Shown here one piece after another: positions 47,711 to 59,005 of a stretch of 64,000 nucleotides of DNA. Under the pieces are notes generated by a model. That model saw only the letters and a list, made by a program, of their open reading frames with translations, did not search any database and was not told the origin of the DNA. The DNA is taken from positions 9,533,872-9,597,871 of the forward strand of contig NC_058499.1 of NCBI RefSeq assembly GCF_020382885.2, written 5' to 3'. A program made the position numbers and the translations under genes. Position 1 is the first letter of the stretch. Each line of letters begins with the position of its first letter. The stretch is from Scatophagus argus (Eukaryota; Chordata; Actinopteri; Scatophagidae).

Positions 47711-48842
47711 TTTTGGGTTGTTGGCCAGACAATTCATGTAGCAAGTTCCTCACTGTTCAAAAATTCAGAATGATCATTTGATGTCTCTGCGTTATCTGAA
47801 AGCAAAGGGTAGCCAGAAAAGTTTTAGAAAACGGTTAAATCAGTATCACATGATTCTTCTCCTATTTCATTCTTACCCGGTGAATTTCTTCAAGGCTGTA
47901 CCACCAGCTCAAAGAGTAAAGAGCTGTAAAGAGTGTATATTATGCATTCAATGAACACTTCATTCAATCAGGTTGTGTATTCAAAAATACCACATGAATA
48001 CCACATACCACATACCAAACAAACTCAAGATTCAAGTCTTTTCATTGCAGCATTTTATGAATCGTGTATCGTGTTCTTAGTTCTCTTGATCCCAACAGGT
48101 CTGGGGCCGATCAGGTGGAGCCAATTCTGTTGTTATTAGCAGTGGCACTTTTAGCTAAGTTTTCAGTCTCAATAGGATGCAATACAGCACCACGAACAAC
48201 TCTTAACCTGGCAAGATCATCAAGGCCATCGAAGGCCATTGTGTAGAAAAGAATCCTCTTTTTTTTAGTTTATAATGTGTTAAAATAGGGGAAACTGTGA
48301 AAATAATTTGTATGCACTTAAATAATCACAAAGTGAGAGAGACACACCAAACTCGGATTCGGGTAAGATTCCAGGTCCAGCTCGCGCGCCAAACAGCTGC
48401 GCGCCTGGCGCGCTCCCGGCGCTGGACAGGGCGCATTTGGTCGGGTTGGCCGCTTTATTCACGAAACTAGACCCTCAGTGTCATCATGTACGCACAGAGC
48501 AGCGAATAACCACCATCGACTTCGTGAGGACCAAACGCCAAACCAAACGCTCAGGATGGACATAGACACAGTTTCTGAATTATGACCCGTTACTGATAAC
48601 TTGTTAAATAAAACACCAGGAAGTTAGCGGTAAGTCCGTGCAGTACGTGTTAAGTCTGTAAAAACTACCTGTTGTCATAGAAACATGAACCTGTCAATTC
48701 ATTTAAAATGGCAACTATAACTGTAAATGAAACAAACACCAGCCAGAGAGCCTCATTAACAATCAGCCAATTAACGTAGACATGCGCATCACTGAATCCC
48801 ACTGAATCTTGTTTGAGTTCAAAAATCTATAAACATTCTACA

Positions 48843-48852
48843 GCGCATGCGC
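48843..48852 (+). promoter_or_regulatory. NRF1-type palindrome upstream of coiled-coil gene, copy 1
   Basis: GCGCATGCGC, the full consensus for nuclear respiratory factor 1, 283 bases before the ATG at 49126, with a further ATGCGCAT half-site near 48782. TTTAAATA at 48926-48933 is a possible weak TATA element. The palindrome is preserved in copy 2. Confidence 0.5.
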
Positions 48853-49125
48853 GATGGATGGATCACTAACTCTTTATTGCGTCATGAGTGTTTGAAGATC
48901 AAAGCGCAGATGAAAGACCCGAGCATTTAAATAGACCCAGAATTTACTTCAGGTGGACTGCTTTTTGCTTTGAAACAACAAGCTGTTTGAGGCATTTTTA
49001 GGACTTCTCTCTTCTAATCTAAGAGATTGGAAAAATAAGTCATCACAGATAAGTAACCACGTTTTAATTTATTGGCTGATAAATTATCTTGTTTAACGGG
49101 CTGTGAACAACATTCCTAAGTAAGC

Positions 49126-50019
49126 ATGTCGGAAGAAGTAGTGGATCATAAAATAAGTTTAAGTGATATAGAAGAGAGTGTTGAACGTCTGAGGGTCACG
49201 TTGGAGAATGTAGCTGTTGACATGGCCCTACTTCATTCTCTATACAAGGAACAACAAGCAGAGAATCTAAAGCAGTGGGTAGCAATCGATCACCTTGATT
49301 TTCAAATAGGGGCCCCTCAGAAAGAAAGTAGAGATAAAGTGGCCATGCATGAATCTAAAATACCAATGAAACATGAACTCGCAGAAATTGAACAACTGCA
49401 GGAAAAAGTTGAAGGTCTGGAGAAAAAAGTGTCAGCGGGCAAACAGTTGATACTGGCACTGATTGCTCTTCAGCAAAAGGAAGTAGCTCTGAGAAGGGAG
49501 CAAAAGACCCCGGGTAATGAGACTGCTCAACTTGAGGCTTTGTCAGAGAAATGTGAGAATGAGAACAAAAACCTGAGGGCAATTGTACAAGATGTTCAGC
49601 ACCAACTGCTGGAAACAGAGCAGGTAACACAGAGGAACAGTGAGCTCATAACAAAAATGTTAAAGTCACTAACTTGTTATAAGTTGCAGACAGAGGACAT
49701 TTACAGCAAAATAGGTGCTTTGCAACAATCAGTTACCAATCTTACGCAACAGCTGAAGAAACAGGAGACGATATTAGCTGCTGCTGCTGACACTAAAAAA
49801 CAACCACATTCACAGGAGCCAGCATATTATACACTTCTGGACGATGCAGCTGTTGTGGACCAGCCCAGAAGGTGGTGGAATTGTTCTGCCAAAGGTCTAC
49901 TGAAAGCAGGTTTGTGTGTTGGCATTGCGGCTGTAACTACATACGTTGCCACACGTGTTCTGCCCAGTAGCAGTATCAGTATCATAATTCCTGTATTTAT
50001 CCCTGGAGGGAAATTCTAA
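49126..50019 (+). CDS. Unrecognised coiled-coil protein with C-terminal membrane segment, copy 1
   Basis: Intronless ORF of 297 codons. I do not recognise it. Residues about 10-225 are helical and Glu/Lys/Gln/Leu-rich with heptad-like spacing and no catalytic motif. They are followed by a linker containing EPAYYTLLDDAAVV, then RRWWNCSAKGLLK and a hydrophobic stretch at about 257-279. Because this segment is near the C-terminus and no signal peptide exists, a tail-anchored membrane protein is the natural reading. The last 17 or so residues (SSSISIIIPVFIPGGKF) come from sequence absent in copy 2 and add a second hydrophobic patch. The ATG at 49126 is the first in frame. CpG-rich DNA and an NRF1-type site lie upstream. 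Lack of introns suggests a retrocopy origin or a native single-exon gene; expression is unproven. Confidence 0.6.
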   Translation: MSEEVVDHKISLSDIEESVERLRVTLENVAVDMALLHSLYKEQQAENLKQWVAIDHLDFQIGAPQKESRDKVAMHESKIPMKHELAEIEQLQEKVEGLEKKVSAGKQLILALIALQQKEVALRREQKTPGNETAQLEALSEKCENENKNLRAIVQDVQHQLLETEQVTQRNSELITKMLKSLTCYKLQTEDIYSKIGALQQSVTNLTQQLKKQETILAAAADTKKQPHSQEPAYYTLLDDAAVVDQPRRWWNCSAKGLLKAGLCVGIAAVTTYVATRVLPSSSISIIIPVFIPGGKF

Positions 50020-50290
50020 TTCTTATTCTGACATTGCACATGCAGTATTCCCGACCAAGAAAGGAGAAAAGTGCGGAGTATAAAAATAGGATAAAACAAA
50101 AACTAAAATCTCAAAATACAGGTATTTACAATGTATTCAAATTTTTTAAGAAAATTTAAAACCGACTCATAGAACATCCTCAGCATCGTCCTGCAGATGT
50201 TGAAGGACCTCAGCCGCCTCAGAAAGTAGAGGCGGCTCTGGCCCTTTCTGTAGACCATGTCCACGTTCTTGCACCAGTCTAGTTTGTTAG
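49968..50290 (-). mobile_element. Copy-1-specific insertion containing an antisense non-LTR retrotransposon fragment
   Basis: About 320 bases present in copy 1 but not copy 2. On the minus strand 50160-50288 reads open as LINE reverse-transcriptase C-terminal sequence, with the typical KGQSRLYFLRRLRSF and CRTMLRMFYES motifs. The fragment is too short to be active. The insertion supplies the stop codon and last codons of the copy-1 ORF. The alternative, a deletion in copy 2, is less likely because the extra DNA is a mobile element. Confidence 0.7.
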
Positions 50291-50439
50291 AGTGTAGACT
50301 GGCAATATGATAACTTTCCAGTGCCTATCAGACTATGCCTTCCACCAGCTGGAGCCCTAATCCAGCTTCAGATGCACAGGTTTTCATTGCTTCTAAACAG
50401 AACAAACATAACCATCTGATTGACTTTACATGTTCTCTC

Positions 50440-50660
50440 CGTGTCTGTATGGGTTTTCTCCAGGTGCTCTGGTTTCCCCCTACAGACATGTACATTAATT
50501 CTATAAAAAAACAACATTAACAACAATAACAACATAGGGTTCCAACACAAGAGGGTTCTGGCTTTGGGCCCTTTTGTATGTGCATGGGTTTTCACCAGGT
50601 CCTCCAACTTTCCTCCACAGTCCCACAAACATGCACATTAGGTTAAGTGGCTACTGTTGT
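50440..50660 (+). repeat. Two partial dispersed-repeat units downstream of copy 1
   Basis: The phrases GTATGGGTTTTCTCCAGGTG and GTGCATGGGTTTTCACCAGG, each followed by a C-rich tract and ACATG-type sequence, are two successive fragments of the repeat seen more fully at 54468-54722. Both recur downstream of copy 2 at about 53720-53910, so they predate the duplication. Confidence 0.55.
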
Positions 50661-50886
50661 TCACCCTTGAGTCCAAGAGGAGATGTGTGCCAGGTGAACT
50701 GAAATTTTCCCAAGGCTCTCCTGTGATGCATGGTTTCTCGAAAATGGGACTGGTGTACTCTGATTAATAGCGCAGACTTTGGTGATGAAATAAAAACAAA
50801 TAAGCAGTAAAAGAAATAATAGCACAGAGAGTAGGCAGCTGGGTCAGACACAATGGCAGACACTTCCCTGTGTACTTGAACACCAG

Positions 50887-51590
50887 TGTTGTGCACTAGT
50901 AGGAGCAATTTGGTTATTGGCAAAAGAGTCAATGATTATCGGGAATAATCATTAAAGCAAAAATCAGTGTATACTTTATACACATAAATATCAGGGCACC
51001 ACCCTGTCACCAGGGACCAATAGCCAAATTAATTACCGTATTTTTCGGACTATAAATCGCACTTTTTTTCATGGTTTGGCTGGTCCTGCGACTTATACTC
51101 AGGTGCGACTTATATAATAAAATATACACGGCAATTTCACATGTTCACGCTGACAGTCGCGAGGGGGCGCTCTAGGCTGGTGTGCCAGTATCTGCTACGC
51201 TCCAGTACCACCGAAAAAATTAAATTTAAACATAAACTTATAAAGACAACTGAGAAAGACTGAACACAAATGCCCCAAAAAGAAAATCATACCCTGCAGA
51301 TTACAAGCTGCAAGTAGTGAGATATGCAGCCGAAAACGGTAATGGAGCAGCTGAAAGAAAGTTTGTAGTTAGCGAGAAAATTGTGAGGGACTGGCAAAAA
51401 GCGGAGGATACTCTAACTGCAATGAAGAAAACCAAAAAAGCTAATCGTGGGCTAAAAGCTAGGTGGCCACAGCTAGAGGAACAGGGTTTGGTAAACCTAT
51501 GTTGTTTATGTTATAGCTATCTGAATATCTGTTATTGTGTTACATTAACATACCAGACACCCATTCAGCCCGTTGTTCTCTAACCTATTG
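50887..51590. other. Spacer between duplication copies
   Basis: About 700 bases found only once. The first 150 bases are AT-rich with a short hairpin around AATGATTATCGGGAATAATCATT-like sequence near 50930-50955. From about 51036 it is a DNA transposon fragment, described separately. The second duplication copy begins at 51591. Confidence 0.6.
51036..51500 (+). mobile_element. Truncated pogo-like (Tc1/mariner superfamily) DNA transposon
   Basis: It begins with ACCGTATTTTTCGGACTATA and continues with GACTTATACTCAGGTGCGAC, a terminal-repeat sequence I recall from vertebrate elements carrying CENP-B/Brinker-type transposases. Downstream (about 51285-51490) a reading frame gives the N-terminal Brinker-like helix-turn-helix: PADYKLQVVRYAAENGN, then VSEKIVRDWQK, then KANRGLKARWPQLEEQG. 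The expected start ATG is one base out of frame, and the rest of the transposase and right terminus are missing, so it is dead. Confidence 0.65.
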
Positions 51591-52715
51591 TTTTGGGTTG
51601 TTGGCCAGACAATTCATGTAGCAGGTTCCTCACTGTTCAAATATTCAGAATGATCATTTGATGTCTCTGCGTTATCTGAAAGCAAAGGGTAGCCAGAAAA
51701 GTTTTAGAAAACGGTTAAATCAGTATCACATGATTCTTCTCCTATTTCATTCTTACCCGGTGAATTTCTTCAAGGCTGTACCACCAGCTCAAAGAGTAAA
51801 GAGCTGTAAAGAGTGTATATTATGCATTCAATGAACACTTCATTCAATCAGGTTGTGTATTCAAAAATACCACATGAATACCACATACCAAACAAACTCA
51901 ACATTCAAGTCTTTTCATTGCAGCATTTTATGAATCGTGTATCGTGTTCTTAGTTCTCTTGATCCCAACAGGTCTGGGGCCGATCAGGTGGAGCCAATTC
52001 TGTTGTTATTAGCAGTGGCACTTTTAGCTAAGTTTTCAGTCTCAATAGGATGCAATACAGCACCACGAACAACTCTTAACCTGGCAAGATCATCAAGGCC
52101 ATCGAAGGCCATTGTGTAGAAAAGAATCCTCTTTTTTTTAGTTTATATGGTGTTAAAATAGGGGAAACTGTGAAAATAATTTGTATGCACTTAAATAATC
52201 ACAAAGTGAGAGAGACACACCAAACTCGGATTCGGGTAAGATTCCAGGTCCAGCTCGCGCGCCAAACAGCTGCGCGCCTGGCGCGCTCCCGGCGCTGGAC
52301 AGGGCGCATTTGGTCGGGTTGGCCGCTTTATTCACGAAACTAGACCCTCAGTGTCATCATGTACGCACAGAGCAGCGAATAACCACCATCGACTTCGTGA
52401 GGACCAAACGCCAAACCAAACGCTCAGGATGGACATAGACACAGTTTCTGAATTATGACCCGTTACTGATAACTTGTTAAATAAAACACCAGGAAGTTAG
52501 CGGTAAGTCCGTGCAGTACGTGTTAAGTCTGTAAAAACTACCTGTTGTCATAGAAACATGAACCTGTCAATTCATTTAAAATGGCAACTATAACTGTAAA
52601 TGAAACAAACACCAGCCAGAGAGCCTCATTAACAATCAGCCAATTAACGTAGACACGCGCATCACCGAATCCCACTGAATCTTGTTTGAATTCAAAAATC
52701 TATAAACATTCTACA

Positions 52716-52725
52716 GCGCATGCGC
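52716..52725 (+). promoter_or_regulatory. NRF1-type palindrome, copy 2
   Basis: GCGCATGCGC in the same position as in copy 1. In this copy the sequence between the promoter block and the coding region has been removed by deletion. Confidence 0.45.
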
Positions 52726-52964
52726 GATGGATGGATCGCTAGCTCTTTATTGCGTCATCAGTGTTTGAAGATCAAAGCGCAGATGAAAGACCCGAGCATT
52801 TAAATAGACCCAGAATTTACTTCAGGTGGACTGCTTTTTGCTTTGAAACAACAAGCTGTCTATACAAGGAACAACAAGCAGAGAATCTAAAGCAGTGGGT
52901 AGCAATCGATCACCTTGATTTTCAAATAGGGGCCCCTCAGAAAGAAAGTAGAGATAAAGTGGCC

Positions 52965-53666
52965 ATGCATGAATCTAAAATACTAATGAAACATGAACTC
53001 GCAGAAATTGAACAACTGCAGAAAAAAGTTGAAGGTCTGGAGAAAAAAGTGTCAGCGGGCAAACAGTTGATACTGGCACTGATTGCTCTTCAGCAAAAGG
53101 AAGTAGCTCTGAGAAGGGAGCAAAAGACCCCGGGTAATGAGACTGCTCAGCTTGAGGCTTTGTCAGAGAAATGTGAGAATGAGAACAAAAACCTGAGGGC
53201 AATTGTACAAGATGTTCAGCACCAACTGCTGAAAACAGAGCAGGTAACACAGAGGAACAGTGAGTTCATAACAAAAATTTTAAATTCATTAATTTGTTGT
53301 AAGTTGGAGACAGAGGACAAAATAGGTGCTTTGCAACAATCAGTTACCGATCTTAAACAACAGCTGAAGAAACAGGAGACGATATTAGCTGCTGCTGCTG
53401 ACCATTTCAGAAATGAATATTTGGCAAGCACTAAAAAACAACCACATTCACAGGAGCCAGCATATTATACACTTCTGGACGATGCAGCTGTTGTGGACCA
53501 GCCCAGAAGGTGGTGGAATTGTTCTGCCAAAGGTCTACTGAAAGCAGGTTTGTGTGTTGGCATTGCGGCTGTAACTACATTCGTTGCCACACGTGTTCTG
53601 GCCAGTACAGTGTCGACTGGCAATATGATAACTTTCCAGTGCCTATTAGACTATATCTATGCCTAA
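52965..53666 (+). CDS. Coiled-coil/membrane-tail protein, copy 2, N-terminally truncated
   Basis: The frame homologous to copy 1 is open from about 52761 to the TAA at 53664-53666, but the original ATG and first 38 or so codons have been deleted. The first in-frame ATG is at 52965, giving 233 codons. Short upstream ATGs (for example in CAGATGAAAGACC) would compete. It keeps the heptad-rich region, the EPAYYTLLDDAAVV linker and the hydrophobic segment. It has an extra HFRNEYLAS, lacks IYS and ends in TFQCLLDYIYA, perhaps the ancestral C-terminus. No frameshift or stop interrupts it. It may be a truncated functional gene or a young pseudogene; the sequence alone does not decide. Confidence 0.45.
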   Translation: MHESKILMKHELAEIEQLQKKVEGLEKKVSAGKQLILALIALQQKEVALRREQKTPGNETAQLEALSEKCENENKNLRAIVQDVQHQLLKTEQVTQRNSEFITKILNSLICCKLETEDKIGALQQSVTDLKQQLKKQETILAAAADHFRNEYLASTKKQPHSQEPAYYTLLDDAAVVDQPRRWWNCSAKGLLKAGLCVGIAAVTTFVATRVLASTVSTGNMITFQCLLDYIYA

Positions 53667-54311
53667 ACAGAACAAACATAACAGAACAAACATAACCATC
53701 TGATTGACTTTACATGTTCTCTCCGTGTCTGTATGGGTTTTCTCCAGGTGCTCTGGTTTCCCCCTGCAGACATGTACATTAATTCTATAAAAAAACAACA
53801 TTAACAACAATAACAACATAGGGTTCCAACACAAGAGGGTTCTGGCTTTGGGCCCTTTTGTATGTGCATGGGTTTTCACCAGGTCCTCCAACTTTCCTCC
53901 ACAGTCCCAAAAACGAGAGGAGATGTGTGCCAGGTGAACTGAAATTTTCCCAAGGCTCTCCTGTGATGCATGGTTTCTCGAAGATGGGACTGGTGTACTC
54001 TGATTAATAGCGCAGACTTTGGTGATGAAATTAAAAACAAATAAGCAGTAAAAGAAATAATAGTACAGAAAGTAGGCAGCTGGGTCAGACACAATGGCAG
54101 ATACTCCCCTGTGTACTTGAACACCAGACATAAAAACGCCAATACGGTCATTTAAATATTTTTATTTTTATAAAAAATTATATTTTTATTTTTAGAACAG
54201 ATCATCATGTATGACAGTTTAAAATTACCTTATGATGTACAAACCTCCGATAGAAATTTCAGTTTACTGCCACCTCTTTCTGGTAGGCTGCACATAGCAG
54301 CCAAACATCTT

Positions 54312-54440
54312 ATGCTGATCAGAATCAGCTTTATTTGCCAAGTACATGTGACTGTACAAGGAATTTGACTCTGGATTTTTCTCTCTCCTGTGCACCATTC
54401 AAAATACAAAAAATAAAAAACAATAATAAAATAAAGTATT
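54312..54440 (-). repeat. Non-LTR-type repeat tail, minus orientation
   Basis: GATCAGAATCAGCTTTATTT and GCCAAGTACATGTG, followed by ACAAGGAATTTGACTCTGG, resemble the reverse complement of a common fish retroelement 3' end. The AATCAGCTTTATT core is shared with the tail of the SINE at 26229, suggesting a shared LINE partner. Confidence 0.5.
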
Positions 54441-54467
54441 TGCAAAAAGAAGGCCCTCCTATGCGAA

Positions 54468-54722
54468 GTTTACATGTTCTCCTGTTCCTGTGCCTGCGTG
54501 GGTTTTCTCCAGGTACTCCGGCTTCCTCCCACAACCCCATAAATATGTACATTACGTTAATTGGCTACTCTATATTGCCCTTAGGTGAGAGTGTGTGGTT
54601 GTCTGTCTTTGTGTGTTGGCCCTGTGATTGACTGGCGACCAGTCCAGGGTGAACCCCGCCTCTTGCCCGCAGTCAGCTGGGATAGGCTCCAGCTCCCCCA
54701 CGACCCTGACGGATAAACGGTA
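54468..54722 (+). repeat. Near-complete copy of a dispersed teleost repeat
   Basis: Contains the phrases TGCCTGCGTGGGTTTTCTCC, TTGGCCCTGTGATTGACTGG, CGACCAGTCCAGGGTGAACC, CAGCTGGGATAGGCTCCAGC and a tail GGATAAACGGTAAAGAAA. I recall this repeat as very abundant in fish. Fragments occur at 23094-23128, 28775-28851, 50440-50660 and 53720-53910. The target-site duplication at 23079-23143 suggests it spreads by retroposition. Confidence 0.65.
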
Positions 54723-55149
54723 AAGAAAAAACAAGATATAAATATATGTACATGTAGTGCAAACAGTGTGATGGTTCACGCAATGAAAGAATCTATCAGG
54801 TCTAGCGGCTGGAGGATCAGTCTTCCCTCCATATTCAGCATCCATTTTTAGTGCTATAGTCCATGGCCAGCATCTGGGTTTCAGTCATGCCTTTCAGGCC
54901 GCACTCAGTTCATTCAGTTAAAATCACACACTTCCCACTGTGGTATAATTTCAAAGTAAGTTGTGAAGGGTTAAAGTTGTAGTATACAATGCCTTATGAC
55001 AACATGAAGTAGTCATGCTGTGTTTTGAATATCATTTAAGAAAAAGCAATTAACAACAAGTAACAAGCAATTATTGTTTGTGTTTTTGATGATTAATGAT
55101 GTAAGGTGACCTTGAGTGTCTAGAAAGGCTCCTATAAATAAAATGCATT

Positions 55150-55190
55150 ATGATGATGATGATGATGATGATTATTATTATTATTATTCT
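55150..55190. repeat. ATG/TTA trinucleotide microsatellite
   Basis: Seven to eight ATG units run directly into ATT units upstream of gnb5. No function seen. Confidence 0.85.
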
Positions 55191-55332
55191 TACCACAAAG
55201 GGGCTTGAAGCTAAAGTAGAGAGGTGAGGCCGTGTTGCCGCTGAGGATGCAGCTCGCGTAGAGCAGCAGCATCACCAGGATACAGGATCCTCCTCCTCCT
55301 CCTCTGGAAACTGGAGGAGCATCTTCTCCCCG

Positions 55333-55340
55333 TGACGTCA
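55333..55340 (+). promoter_or_regulatory. Perfect CRE in the gnb5 upstream region
   Basis: TGACGTCA, the palindromic CREB/ATF consensus, 98 bases before the gnb5 ATG in GC-rich DNA. This position fits a proximal promoter or early 5' UTR element. Confidence 0.45.
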
Positions 55341-55437
55341 TGACAGCAGCATCAGCTGTTAGCTCTGCTTTAAGCCTTTTCGCTGCCGATCGCTGCCTGC
55401 ACAAAGGAAATATATGAGATCCCCTCTAATCCCTGAA

Positions 55438-59005
<3,568 letters not shown>

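Larger units (their letters stand above)
47711..50886 (+). repeat. Tandem duplication unit, copy 1
   Basis: 3.2 kb that reappears at 51591-54127. Identity is very high over the 5' 1.2 kb (a CpG-rich segment at 48375-48440 and the promoter-like block to about 48985 differ by only a few bases). Relative to copy 2 it has about 253 extra bases at 48987-49239, about 320 at 49968-50290 and roughly 65 at 50330-50390, and lacks 27 bases near 49790. Both edges are sharp: the left one starts at TTTTGGGTTGTTGGCC, and the right one ends at GTGTACTTGAACACCAG. Confidence 0.9.
51591..54127 (+). repeat. Tandem duplication unit, copy 2
   Basis: 2.5 kb direct repeat of 47711-50886 in the same orientation. It lacks a 9-10 base CATACCACAT unit present near 48006, the 253 bases that hold the copy-1 start codon, and the LINE-containing insertion, but has 27 extra coding bases at about 53402-53428. 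Non-coding flanks are nearly identical between copies, which suggests a recent event or gene conversion. Confidence 0.9.

Noticed and set aside
48064-48246. A 60-codon ORF that recurs unchanged at 51937-52119
   Set aside because: Its identity is explained by the segmental duplication; the surrounding non-coding DNA is equally identical, and the product has no recognisable domain or supporting signals.
48987-49239. The copy-1-specific 253 bases as an intron that was spliced out of copy 2 (retrocopy model)
   Set aside because: The borders are not GT-AG and the segment contains the start codon and coding sequence, while the non-transcribed-looking 5' flank is shared by both copies.
50160-50290. 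Minus-strand reverse-transcriptase-like frame as a host gene
   Set aside because: Only about 43 codons of a LINE C-terminus with no start or remaining domains; a dead transposon fragment.
55414-55437. Upstream in-frame ATG of gnb5 as the start
   Set aside because: Poor context (T at -3) and the added residues match no known beta-5 N-terminus; the ATG at 55438 gives the usual start and length.
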